64,000 nucleotides of DNA from positions 75,162,001 through 75,226,000 of the forward strand of contig CM044877.1 in NCBI GenBank assembly GCA_024500155.1, in the 5' to 3' direction. This DNA comes from Chenopodium formosanum. Lineage: Eukaryota > Streptophyta > Magnoliopsida > Caryophyllales > Amaranthaceae. A program made the translations under genes and the position numbers. Below the pieces are notes generated by a model, which had not been told where the DNA came from, searched no databases, and was given only the letters and a program-made list of their open reading frames with translations. Positions within the stretch are counted from its first letter, which is position 1. The number at the start of each line of letters is the position of its first letter. Positions 42,950 to 53,817 of the stretch are shown one piece after another.

Positions 42950-45900
42950 ATGGATCTGCCCGAAGTTGGTTCCAAATTTCAATGCCTTTTGGACAGTGGA
43001 ACAACACACACTATTCTGAAGGATAGAAAATATTTTTTAAAGTTAAAATTACTTCAAGCAAATGTTAATACCATCTCTGGGTCAGCCAAGCTAATAGAAG
43101 GTTCTGGAAAAGCTTGCATAATACTCCCAAATGGAACAAAATTAATCATTATTGACGCTTTATATTCGAGTAAATCTCGAAGAAATCTTATAAGTTTTAA
43201 AGATGTGCGTCAAAATGGTTTTCATTTAGAAACAATGATAGTGGATCAAAAGGAATATTTATGCCTCACGGCAGAAAAACATGGCAAGAAACATGTGTAT
43301 GAGAAATTGCCAGCATATTCTTCAGGGTTATATCATATAGATATACGACCAGTTGAAATAAATTTGATATCTAACCAGAAGTTAGATAATAAGAATCTGC
43401 TAAATTTATGGCATGATCGTTTGGGTCATCCTGGTACAGGAATGATGCACAAGATTATAGCAAATTCAGTAGGACATTCAATTAGGAATGTTAAAATCCC
43501 TCGATCAGATGAATTAACATGCTCTGCATGTTCACTTGGCAAATTAATAATAAGGCCATCTATGAACAAAATTGCTACTGAATCTCCAACATTTTTAGAG
43601 AGGATTCAAGGAGACATTTGTGGACCAATTAATCCTGCATGTGGACCATTCCGATATTTTATGGTATTAATTGATGCCTCAACTCGATGGTCACATGTAA
43701 GTCTCTTATCCAGTAGAAATGTTGCTTTTGCAAAACTCCTTGCTCAAATTATTAAACTAAGAGCACAATTTCCAGACCATACAATAAAAAGAATAAGGCT
43801 TGACAATGCAGGGGAATTTACATCCCAAACATTTAATGATTATTGTATGTCGATTGGAATTGTTGTAGAACATCCAGTAGCTCATGTTCATACACAAAAT
43901 GGACTTGCTGAGTCATTAATTAAGAGACTACAATTGATTGCAAGGCCATTATTGATGAGATCAAAATTGCCTTCATCTGCTTGGGGTCATGCCATAATAC
44001 ATGCGGCAACTCTAATTAGGTTGAGACCAACTGCTTATCATAAGTTCTCACCACTACAATTAGTTTTTGGTCGAGAACCTAATGTCTCACATCTAAAAAT
44101 TTTTGGTTGTGCGGTGTATGTTCCTATTGCTCCACCCCAACGAACAAAGATGGGTCCACAAAGAAGGCTGGGAATTTATGTTGGGTTTGAATCACCCTCC
44201 ATAATTAAATATCTTGAACCAATGACCGGTGATTTATTTACGGCCAGATTTGCCGACTGTCATTTCAATGAGACAGTATTCCCAGCCTTAGGGGGAGAGA
44301 AAGTGGACCCACGAAAGAAAGAAATAGAAATCATTTGGAATGCAACACAATTGTCAATGTTTGATCCACGAACAAATATGTGTGAACAAGAAGTTCAGAA
44401 AATTGTTCATTTACAAAGCATTGCAAATCAGCTGCCTGATGCATTTATAGATGCAAAGAAAGTGACAAAATCACATATACCAGCTGAAAATGCCCCTGCA
44501 CGAATTGAAATTCCATCTGGTGATAAGATCACTGAAAATGAATCTCTAGCACGCCGAAAGCGTGGAAGACCACTTGGTTCAAAAGACTCTAAACCAAGAA
44601 AATTAAAAAGACCTGATGAGATCAACAATATTCCCCTTACAGAAGGTCAAGAAAGACAAAGTACAGATGAGAATAGAGAAAAAGATGATAATCCGAAAGG
44701 GGATGAACAAGATGACCATGACATCGATAACAATGAAACTTCAATAAATTTTGTTTCTACCAGGAATTATTGGAATAGAAATGATGTTATCGTAAATGAA
44801 ATATTTGCGTATTCCATTGCAATTGAAATGGCATCTGACGAAAATGATAGTGAACCAAGAACAGTGGAAGAATGTCGTTGCAGGCATGATTGGCCAAAAT
44901 GGAAAGAGGCAATGCAGACAGAGTTAAAGTCACTCGAAAAACGAGAAGTGTTTGGAAAAATAACCCTTACACCAGAAGGTGTAAAGCCAGTTGGATACAA
45001 GTGGGTATTTGTGAGAAAACGAAATGAGAAAAATGAAATTGTAAGATACAAGGCAAGACTTGTAGCCCAAGGTTTTTCTCAAATTCCAGGGATTGATTAT
45101 GAGGAGACATATTCTCCCGTAGTTGATGCAACTACGTTAAGATTTCTGGTAAGCTTGACAGTCTCAGAAGGACTAAAGATGCGATTAATGGATGTAGTAA
45201 CCGCATATTTATATGGGTCACTCGATACATATATTTATATGAAAGTCCCAGATGGACTAAAATTACCAGAAAACCACAAGCCTAGACATTTACTTTCCAT
45301 AAAATTGAAAAGGTCACTTTATAGATTGAAACAGTCTGGGAGGATGTGGTATAATCGTCTTAGTGAATACCTTATGAAAGAAGGGTTCAAGAATAATCAA
45401 ATCAGTCCTTGTGTTTTCATTAAGAGATCACAATCAGGGTTTGCAATTGTTGCAGTTTATGTTGATGACTTGAATATCATTGGAACCCCAAATGAACTTG
45501 AAAGAACTGCAAAATACTTGATGAAAGAATTTGAGATGAAAGACCTTGGACAAACTAAATTTTGCCTTGGATTGCAAATTGAGCACTTAAATAATGGTAT
45601 TTTCGTCCATCAGTCTAACTACACCGAAAGAGTGTTAAAACGTTTTTTCATGGACAAAGCGACCCCAACAAACACCCCGATGATTGTTCGGTCTTTGACT
45701 ATGAAATATGATCCATTTAGACCTCGAGAGGAAAACGAGGATGTCCTTGGTCCTGAAGTACCATATCTAAGTGCAATTGGGGCTCTAATGTATCTAGCTA
45801 ACAATACTAGACCAGACATAGCTTTTTCTGTGAATTTGTTAGCCAGGTTTAGCAACGCACCAACGAAGAGACACTGGAAAGGAGTAAGACACTTACTACG

Positions 45901-46459
45901 CTATCTACGAGGAACAAAAGATCTTGGTTTGTTTTATCAATCAAGGCAAGATGCCACCCTCATCGGATATGCAGATGCTGGATATCTATCAGACCCACAA
46001 AACGCCAAGTCACAAACTGGATATCTGTTCACCTATGGTGGAACTGCAATTTCTTGGAAATCAACAAAGCAAACCTTAACTGCAACATCATCAAATCATG
46101 CTGAGTTGATTGCCCTTTATGAAGCAGGACGTGAGTGTGTATGGCTAAGGTCAATGATCGGCAATATCCAAGAAGAATGTGGGATGAAAGAAGTAACTGA
46201 AAGTCCAACCATCATTTACGAAGATAATACTGCATGTATCGCACAAGTAACTGAAGGATATATTAAAGGTGATAGGACTAAACATATATCCCCAAAACTG
46301 TTCTTTACACACGATTTGCAGAAGGAAGGGAAGATAAATGTCCAACAGATCCAATCATCTGATAATCTTGCAGACTTGTTTATAAAGTCCCTACCTTCGA
46401 AGAGTGTTGAGCGGTTGGTCCACAAGATTGGGATGCGTCGTCTTCATAAACTATGTTAA
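42950..46459 (+). CDS. Copia-C Pol: protease, integrase, RT, RNase H (intact)
   Basis: 1169 codons without interruption. Protease LLDSGTTHTI (Asp about residue 15). GAG-pre-integrase and zinc domain LWHDRLGHPG...CSACSLGK (H-x4-H, C-x2-C, about residues 154-198). Integrase core with GDICGP, RLDNAGEF and NGLAESLIKR (the D, D, E set, residues about 222-325), followed by FGCAVYVPIAPP...GIYVGFESPS. RT with YKWVFVRKRNEKNEIVRYKARLVAQGF, YEETYSPVVDATTLR and catalytic YVDD at residues 837-840. RNase H with GYADAGYLSDP, SWKSTKQTLTATSSNHAELIAL and YEDNTACI. All key residues are present. Acts in cytoplasmic particles and the nucleus to copy and insert the element. Confidence 0.95.
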   Translation: MDLPEVGSKFQCLLDSGTTHTILKDRKYFLKLKLLQANVNTISGSAKLIEGSGKACIILPNGTKLIIIDALYSSKSRRNLISFKDVRQNGFHLETMIVDQKEYLCLTAEKHGKKHVYEKLPAYSSGLYHIDIRPVEINLISNQKLDNKNLLNLWHDRLGHPGTGMMHKIIANSVGHSIRNVKIPRSDELTCSACSLGKLIIRPSMNKIATESPTFLERIQGDICGPINPACGPFRYFMVLIDASTRWSHVSLLSSRNVAFAKLLAQIIKLRAQFPDHTIKRIRLDNAGEFTSQTFNDYCMSIGIVVEHPVAHVHTQNGLAESLIKRLQLIARPLLMRSKLPSSAWGHAIIHAATLIRLRPTAYHKFSPLQLVFGREPNVSHLKIFGCAVYVPIAPPQRTKMGPQRRLGIYVGFESPSIIKYLEPMTGDLFTARFADCHFNETVFPALGGEKVDPRKKEIEIIWNATQLSMFDPRTNMCEQEVQKIVHLQSIANQLPDAFIDAKKVTKSHIPAENAPARIEIPSGDKITENESLARRKRGRPLGSKDSKPRKLKRPDEINNIPLTEGQERQSTDENREKDDNPKGDEQDDHDIDNNETSINFVSTRNYWNRNDVIVNEIFAYSIAIEMASDENDSEPRTVEECRCRHDWPKWKEAMQTELKSLEKREVFGKITLTPEGVKPVGYKWVFVRKRNEKNEIVRYKARLVAQGFSQIPGIDYEETYSPVVDATTLRFLVSLTVSEGLKMRLMDVVTAYLYGSLDTYIYMKVPDGLKLPENHKPRHLLSIKLKRSLYRLKQSGRMWYNRLSEYLMKEGFKNNQISPCVFIKRSQSGFAIVAVYVDDLNIIGTPNELERTAKYLMKEFEMKDLGQTKFCLGLQIEHLNNGIFVHQSNYTERVLKRFFMDKATPTNTPMIVRSLTMKYDPFRPREENEDVLGPEVPYLSAIGALMYLANNTRPDIAFSVNLLARFSNAPTKRHWKGVRHLLRYLRGTKDLGLFYQSRQDATLIGYADAGYLSDPQNAKSQTGYLFTYGGTAISWKSTKQTLTATSSNHAELIALYEAGRECVWLRSMIGNIQEECGMKEVTESPTIIYEDNTACIAQVTEGYIKGDRTKHISPKLFFTHDLQKEGKINVQQIQSSDNLADLFIKSLPSKSVERLVHKIGMRRLHKLC

Positions 46460-46687
46460 AATCAGGGGGAGCATTATATGCACTGCACTCTTTTTCCCTT
46501 CGACCAGGTTTTTATCCCAATGGGTTTTTCCTGACAAGGTTTTTAATGAGGCAGTACACTAAAGCATATAGTAATATATTGTTGTACTCTTTTCCCTTAG
46601 CTATGGCTTTTATCCTAAAGGGTTTTACCTAGCAAGGTTTTAACGAGGCAACATATACCCTATTCTGTATGGACATTCAAGGGGGAG
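46460..46687 (+). other. Copia-C 3' region with duplicated motif and polypurine tract
   Basis: Two imperfect copies of a unit containing GGTTTTTATCCCAATGGGTTTT and AAGGTTTTTAATGAGGCA (46506-46554 and 46604-46650), then TCAAGGGGGAG (46677-46687) directly before the LTR. The AAGG-TTTTAA-GAGGCA motif recurs in the 3' region of many plant copia elements. Its role is not known to me. Confidence 0.7.
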
Positions 46688-46948
46688 TGTTAAGAGTTAA
46701 TTAATTTAGTCAAGGTGTGAATGTCCACACTCCAATTCTTCATTGCATTTAATGTAGTAGCCAACCCTAATTGCCACCCTCTAAGGTTATAGCCCACAAT
46801 GTAATAGTGGTTCTTACTACTATAAATAGCCATGTAATTTCACTTGTATGATGCACAAAAATATTACCAAGAGTAATACATAAAAGTAGTAATACTTCTC
46901 TTATTACCTTCTTCTCTTAATCCTCTAATTTCTATATATTTCATAACA
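46688..46948 (+). repeat. 3' LTR of Copia-C
   Basis: 261 bp, identical to 40072-40332 except one T-to-C (TTTCACTTGT versus TTTCATTTGT). Followed by ACTACATTGT, which is both the Copia-C duplication and the displaced LINE duplication. Confidence 0.95.
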
Positions 46949-47203
46949 ACTACATTGTTTTTTAGAAACAAAATTTCAATAGTGGGTAATAATGTCAGTT
47001 GTTTTCGTTGGAATTTCAACACTTTTGTCTTCTAGTAAAAATACTAGCAATTCTTAAAATAAAAAAAATAAAAAATAAAAAAAATACTAGCAACATGATC
47101 TCAAAATATATAATAATGACCAACAAATCTAATAATACAACACTAATTTGAACTTTTCTATAAAGTATCTTATCAAAACTTACATTAATTTCTATTTGAT
47201 TTA

Positions 47204-47360
47204 GGGCCTATTCTAATTTACTGAAAATAATTGAATTGAACTGAACTAAACTAAATAGAGCTGAAATGGATTGTTTATGAGAGAAGGAAATTAAGAGTTG
47301 AACTGATTGGAGCTGAGCTGAACTAAACTGGACTAAAATTAAGCTGAACTGAACAAACCC
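47204..47360. mobile_element. Tourist-like MITE, TTCAG family, TSD TTA
   Basis: GGGCCTATTCTAATTTACTG...GAACAAACCC flanked by TTA (47201-47203, 47361-47363), with the ATGAGAGAAGGAAATTAAGAG core. Confidence 0.8.
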
Positions 47361-47523
47361 TTATAATGTCAATTTTTTTTTTATAACTTATATAATTATA
47401 TAATTTAAATGTACTTATAGTTATAACGATATAGCTTAATTTTGTACACTTAATTATATAAATTATTTTGTTCAAACTTATCTGAACTTATTACTTCAAT
47501 AAGTTAAAATAAGGTAGCAGTCA

Positions 47524-47664
47524 GGGCTTGTTCTTATTGACTGAATTGAACTTAACTTATTAGAGCTGAATTGAACTGAATATTTATGAGAGAAGAAAAT
47601 AAAGAGCTGAACTGAATTAATTAAAGCTGAAGTGAACTGAAAATTATCTGATGAGAACACAGCC
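47524..47664. mobile_element. Tourist-like MITE, TTCAG family, decayed ends
   Basis: GGGCTTGTTCTTATTGACTG...GAGAACACAGCC. The flanking trinucleotides TCA and TAA do not match, so one side has mutated. The pentamer interior is conserved. Confidence 0.65.
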
Positions 47665-48850
47665 TAATATACTACTCCATAATATCTAGTGACTTAGGGA
47701 GCGAGTACAAAGTACACACTTATTGCAAGAATTGTCCTTCATTTTGGGATAAATTAATGACGATTATACTGTTAAAAAAACACTAATAATCACTAATACG
47801 TAGTACTTATTTTCATATCCAGACACATTAAAAAGATCATGATGAAAAGCAATTTACCAAATAAAAACCAAATAAGAAAATCAAAGTTAAAAGCTCATTT
47901 TGTCTAGATATCCAAATCTCCTTTATGAAGTTGTACAAAAGAGTAATAAAGAAAAATGTATAAGTAAAATATCCAAAGTGTAGAGGAATGGTACTTAAAC
48001 GTACGCTGTCTCCATTATTGCACACAAAAAAGTAATCTACCACCTATCAATCTATCCATCATCTACATTTAATTCGAAATGGGGATTACTAATTTATTAT
48101 ATGCATTTATGTTGTTTGTAAAACTCCACTACTCATCACATATTTATTGTTTTCTATAAATATAGTTGGTTTAGTGTAATTGTTTATATATCTACTTGTA
48201 TAAATTTGAAGATGCAATAATAATATGATTATATTTCTACCTACATTTTCATAAATTTAGTATAGAATGTCCTAATTTGTGTAAAAATGAATTGTTTGAT
48301 AATGGATTGACCTAGCTTTGAAGTTGTCATGGCTAGAGGAGTATGTATATGGGTTGGTGTCATAAAGTGTAGGCAATTTGTCATTTGAGGAAGATTATAA
48401 AAAATTATGATGAGGTCATTTAACTGGACTTGTACTTAATTATTCATTTCAGTAGTTAATATTAAACTTAAAATCAGATATTATGTAATCTAGTACTCTG
48501 CAGAATAATACTGTAATATAAACTACGTAATATATTTATTTTATTTTATTTTGGGTGCACAATTTTATTTATTTTTAAAACAATAAGAAGATTGTGGCTC
48601 TTGTCCAAAAAAAAAAAAAAAAGAGTAAGAAGATGAGCTTTGACCAGACTTCAACCTTCACAAACTCATGAATTTTTTGGTCTAATATTTGTGGGTCAAA
48701 TCCTTTGAAAGCGAGGGGAAGAGATGATCGAAGAGTATGGGATGCCACCTTCAACGTGTCCTAGTAGTGATTGAACCTCTAACCTCAATGTTGGAAGGTA
48801 ATCTTACCCGCTAGATAAAATTTAGTTTTGTACACTTTGGAATCTACGGA

Positions 48851-48925
<75 letters not shown>

Positions 48926-49100
48926 GTGCTTATATATTACTCGTATTTTGTTCGTATACTTCCTTCGTTTCAATGTATGAGATGTGTAATCATTTTGCTC
49001 AAATGGGAAATTTAGTGCATTGCATTATTGGTAATGTAAATTGACAATAGATATTTACTCCGTATAAATCACGAAAGTCGGACTTTCATAAATAGGCTAA
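47665..49100. other. intergenic; (TA)n microsatellite
   Basis: No exon or bounded transposon seen. A pure (TA)n run of about 70 bases lies at 48852-48922. An A16 tract lies at 48607. Confidence 0.6.
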
Positions 49101-49330
49101 GAGTTTGTTCTCTTCAACTTAATTTCAATTCAATTCAGTTCAGTTCCTAATTTCTTTCTGTTGTAAACAATTCAGTTTAGTTCAGTTTTCAATTTCCTTA
49201 TGTTATAAACAATTCATTTCAATTATGTTCAGCTCATTTCAATAAATGAGAATATTGACTGAATTCAGCTAAACTAAACTAAACTTATTAGAAATAAAAT
49301 GAAATGAAAATAATCGTATGAGAACAGGCC
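49101..49330. mobile_element. TTCAG-family MITE, long variant
   Basis: Left end GAGTTTGTTCTCTTCAACTT and right end ATGAGAACAGGCC, with inverted TTCAG/CTGAA arms and two copies of TTTCCTTATGTTATAAACAATTC-like core. Probably two copies fused or an internal duplication. Confidence 0.6.
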
Positions 49331-49973
49331 ATAGGTATTTAGAAACATGATAAGGTATCTCAAAATGACAATTAGTCGTAGTATTTGGTACACCATAAAG
49401 TATAAAATAAAAAATAAAAAATAAAAAAAAAAAACCAAAGTATCTACTAGCTAGTACGGGATACGACGTATAGGGTAATAACTTTTGTATAACAGTTATG
49501 TACTAGAGATTATACTGTGACAACTGTGTTAGGCTTAGATTGATTTGAAATATGATGCCGTTGAATAAAACATGTGTGTTTGACTTAAAGATCCTGAGCA
49601 ATTTGTTCAGTTCAATAATACCCACAGAATTTGACAATCTCACTTGTTTTGACGTTTTCTTTTTTCAGTTTTACTAGGATAATGGCACTTCAATAGATCG
49701 ACATGCCTAATTATAGTAATAATAATGGTAGTGTTACAAGATCTGTTGAGTATTTCAATGACATGTGTTTGTAGTAGAAATTTATTTAGACCTAATTAAT
49801 GGCCAAATATCTATACTCGTAATGAATAACAAAGTCCAGTAAGGCCTTAGAGTAGTTTAAAGGTGATAAATGGGTCAAGTTTTGTTTTAATTGGTACAGT
49901 AATTTGTGTTGGGTCGCTTATCATAGGATGAATGAATGAATAAATTATGCAATGAGATAATTATTTTGATTGT

Positions 49974-50094
49974 GGGCCTGTTCTCATACGTTTAATTTCA
50001 GTTCAGTCATTTCAATTCATTTCAGCTCATAATTTCCTTCTCTTATAAAATATGTAGTACAATTCAGTTCAGTTCAGTTAATGAGAACAGACCC
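49974..50094. mobile_element. Tourist-like MITE, TTCAG family
   Basis: GGGCCTGTTCTCATACG...ATGAGAACAGACCC, 121 bp, the shortest copy. Flanks TGT/TAT differ at one base. Confidence 0.75.
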
Positions 50095-51458
50095 TATGTG
50101 ATAGATAATATTTAGAGTTTTCAAGGTTTAATTTTTCTTTTCTTGACAAGATTAATTTTCAAGCTAAGATACGTCAAATGTTAGTTTGTAATTATTAATG
50201 TTCATATTACTGTTAGCCAAAAAGGTTATTGACAACAAGTCGGCATGATGTGATTCATCATGCTCAAAGATGAGTTGATCGTTCGTTAAGGATGAAATCC
50301 TCTTAGTTTCTTTCTTTTTCGAGACGATCTCTTAAATACAATTTCACATGTCGGTTGTTAACCAAGTGTGGGTTCGATGTGCTTTTAAATCCTCAACAAG
50401 TGGCCCGACATTCAATGCGGGGCAAAGTACATGTGTTGCCCGGGTTGTTAAATGCTAGATATTTGATATTTACACAAAAGATTCAGGTTATGAAATAGCT
50501 TAGCTAAATATAGCTAAGGAAATGAAAGTCTTTCTTAATTTTTACACATTTATAATAAATCTACTCCTACTATTGTCTCATTCTATTTGTATTTGTTTTA
50601 TACTCATGCTTAAATACTTAATAAAGGATTTTTTTATTTTATTTTTTAAGTAAGAAGACTAGATGAAATCGAAGGGAGTAATCAAGTGAATAGTCAAACC
50701 TAAACATACGTGTTATTTCGTACTCGTAGTTGTTATGAACAAGAACATTAAATTAAATGTGTCAATTAAATATGAATGGAGATAAAATAATATTAGCGAA
50801 TATAAAAAAGGTGAAGACGTGGACGGCTAAGAGAGGGTGAAAGATGAGAGAAGTGGCATAGAGGAGCGTGTAAAGGGGAGATGAATGACATGACTAAAGT
50901 ACGATGAAAGCCTGGAAGCTTACGCAGAAGAGAGTGCAGCATAGCAGAACGTACGTATTGGTAACAAAAACAGCATCCTCCCGCGTAAAAGTCGAGGGAC
51001 TTCTCACTTCTCAAGCCACACCATTTTAAAGGTGTTTGTCCCCACCACTACACACCACCCTCACTCTCTTTTCTTCCTGCCTCCCTTGTCATTTCCTTCC
51101 TTTTTTTTTTTTTTTTTTTTTTTTTTGGCTTTTTTTTCACTTCTTTCTTCCACCTTTTCTATAATTTTTTTTTTTTTAAAAAAAACTACTATTTTAATAG
51201 GTGTTACGCTTTGGCAGACACATGGTTTTAGACAATTCAATTGACTTTGGTGGTAAATAAAATAAAGAGTAAGTGAGATAGTTGGAATATTTATAAACTT
51301 GTAAAAGAAATATAATGGGGGTATGAACTATGAAGTAATGAATGTGAAAAGAAAGAAATAGTAATAAATATTTGTAAAAAAAAAAAGTAATAGTGGGTTT
51401 GAGTGGGGAGTGGAAGACTAGGGACTATGAAATAAGAAGGATATAACATTAAAATATA
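50095..51458. other. intergenic; CT-rich leader-like stretch
   Basis: No supportable coding region. 51015-51175 is strongly CT-rich (CACTCTCTTTTCTTCCTGCCTCCC, then T tracts) and resembles a plant 5'UTR, but no open frame follows. Confidence 0.5.
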
Positions 51459-51774
51459 CTCCCTCCATCTCATAATATAGTTGTTATTTGTGATTTTTTC
51501 ACGGTGTTTAAGAAATAAGAGGGGAATGTGGATGAAGTACATTAATAAAAGTGAAAAATACAATAATAGACAAAATTTAGAGAAAGAAAGTGGAAAAAAG
51601 TATAAGACATGTACAAAATTCAAGGATAATAAGGAAGTACAATGAATAAAGTTAAAAAAAAAAAATGAGGATAAACGAGTAATGATTTTTACAAACTATT
51701 CAAAATAGAAATAGGAACAACATTATGGATATTCAAGATAGGAAAACGGAATCTATATTATGAGACGGAAGGAG
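51459..51774. mobile_element. Stowaway-like MITE, TSD TA
   Basis: CTCCCTCCATCTCATAATATAG and its inverted copy CTATATTATGAGACGGAAGGAG, flanked by TA (51457-51458, 51775-51776). Confidence 0.85.
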
Positions 51775-52309
51775 TAGCATTTTATCAAAAAAAGGAAAGT
51801 GTGACACTTGATTAAATACGACTGCATTTGATAAGTGTGACACTTATTAAAACACCGAGGGGGTAACTTCATTATATATACAAGGATAATTCTGTTGGAG
51901 ATGTACATGATATGCAATCAATGATTATACTTGTATGAATATATACAAACATGATATTTTCAGAACGTGAACGAGGCCATATATTTGCTTAGTCTTTTTT
52001 TTTTTTTTTTTTTTTTTTAATCTAAATGAACAAAAGATTATTAAATGACCAAAATAATATAATTGGGATTAAAATTTTGACATATATCTACCACGAATTC
52101 CTCAATGACAATTGAAAAATCAAAGTGTTGCAGCTAAAAAAAGCAAAGTAAGGTTTATATGCATGAGTATGATGTAATAACTCTTAAATTATTTTTATTT
52201 TTTGAAAGGAAAAGATACACAAGAAGTAATGACAAGTTTCGCTTGAGTCATCATTATATACCTTTTCAAAATGAATAAAAAAGAGAATTTACCATCTAAG
52301 AAAGGATTA

Positions 52310-52512
52310 GGCCATGTTCTTTTGAGGTTCTGGCATAATAGAGCAGAGCAGAAGTTTGTAGAACCGAGTAGTGCAGAATAGATCATATTTCAGCAGAGCA
52401 GATCAGATTTCAGCAAAGCAAAGAAGAGCAGATTTCAGCAAAGCAGAGCAAATTAAGGCTTCCAACACACAGCAAAGCAGAGCAAAGGTGAATAGCTCAA
52501 AAGAAGAGGACC
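52310..52512. mobile_element. Tourist-like MITE, CTCTG/CAGAG family, TSD TTA
   Basis: GGCCATGTTCTTTTGAGG...CTCAAAAGAAGAGGACC flanked by TTA (52307-52309, 52513-52515). The interior is almost entirely (GCAGA)n pentamers: GCAGAGCAGA and CAGCAAAGCA. Confidence 0.8.
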
Positions 52513-53037
52513 TTAATATATCAGTGTGCTTGCATGAATTGGCACAAGTAAGCAACATAATTAGTTGCTTATTTCTTTCATAAAAAAAATTAACTCACAA
52601 ACTTAACGCACAAACACACAATCGATAACTCTAATTACCATTATGTAAATACTCCATAGTATTAAAAGGTGATATTATAAAATATAAAATGGCATGACGA
52701 TTCTAATAAAATACCACATGATTATATTTAATTGCAACTATAAAACACAAAAGTTAGTGAAAATATAGTAAACATGTCAACTAAAAAAATAATGAATTAA
52801 ACATTAGGCTCACACCCATACCATCTGGGAGACCCCTAAATTTGGGGGGGGGGGGGAGTGTGACTTTGATTGATACAATATAATTTTTAGAATTTTGACC
52901 ACATAAAAAATATTGTTCATCATGAGTCCATGAAGTCATGAACCAAACACAAAGGGGTTGTTTGGCAATCAACGGTTGGGTATTGACTTGTTTGACTAGC
53001 TGGAAATATTAACTGTATTGATTGACTTTTTAAATTA

Positions 53038-53231
53038 GGTCCTCTCCACTCTGCCCTGCTCTGCTCTGCTGTATCCTATTATGTTCCGCTCTGCCCTGCT
53101 ATACTCTTCCGTGCAATGTGTTGGAAGCCTTACTCTGCTGAAACATGTTATTCTCTGCCCTTCTCTGTTATGCTCTGCTGAAATCTACTTTGTTAATCCT
53201 TGCTCTGCAAAAAGCTCAAAAGAACATGACC
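53038..53231. mobile_element. Tourist-like MITE, CTCTG family, TSD TTA, inverted relative to 52310
   Basis: GGTCCTCTCCACTCTGCCC...AGCTCAAAAGAACATGACC flanked by TTA (53035-53037, 53232-53234). The interior is (TCTGC)n. It is the reverse-complement orientation of the copy 500 bp to the left. Confidence 0.8.
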
Positions 53232-53661
53232 TTAGTTGTTTAACCCAGTTGTTTACAAAAGTGTTTTGTAAAATTATTTATGGTTGGTAGTTGTTTATTA
53301 GTGATAAAGTGGGCCAACAATGTAAGCCAAAACGCCAATAGAAAAAGATACTCCTATCAGCTTTTGGCGGAAAAACCAACTTAAAAGCCAACTACATATT
53401 AAACATATTTTTTGGTTGTCTGACACTTTGACCAAATTAAAAAGCCAAAAATTAGGCAAAAAGTCAATTGCCAAACACCCCAAAACCAGCTAGAAACCAT
53501 GTTGGGCTTGCAACTGTTCTAATTGGCCTGAATTAATGTTTAATTAATTAATAGTATACTTGTAGTTTTAATGATGCATGTCCTTGTTCATAAGTTAGCA
53601 TCACAAAGAAGTTGTGTGCCATATGCCCATATAGGAGTCCATGGTAATATGGTATCATTCT

Positions 53662-53746
53662 GGCCATGTTCTCTAGAGTTGCTCTGTTTTACTCCGCTCT
53701 GCTTAAATACGTTATGCTCTGTGTGAAAGCTCAAAAAAATAAGGCC
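53662..53746. mobile_element. short CTCTG-family MITE
   Basis: GGCCATGTTCTCTAGAGTTGCTCTG...AAAGCTCAAAAAAATAAGGCC, 85 bp, apparently an internal deletion derivative. Target duplication not clear. Confidence 0.6.
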
Positions 53747-53817
53747 TACGTACGTACTCTACATATAAGGACTCCGCCCAGAAACTCAAATGAATAGGGT
53801 CTACGTACCCTACATAT

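Larger units (their letters stand above)
40072..46948 (+). mobile_element. Copia-C: near-intact, young Ty1/copia element, TSD ACTAC
   Basis: 261-bp LTRs at both ends differ at a single base (T/C, LTR position 163). The target duplication is ACTAC at 40067-40071 and 46949-46953. It has a PBS-like CGTTATCAGCACC, a 1.3-kb leader, an open gag and an open 1169-codon pol, and the polypurine tract AAGGGGGAG just before the 3' LTR. It is probably capable of transposition, the only such element in the window. It inserted at the poly-A/target-duplication boundary of the LINE. Confidence 0.95.

Noticed and set aside
48785..48973. Ile-Tyr repeat frame
   Set aside because: Translation of the (TA)n microsatellite.
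51015..51244. Possible gene start after a CT-rich leader
   Set aside because: Poly-T dominated frame with no credible protein or splice sites.
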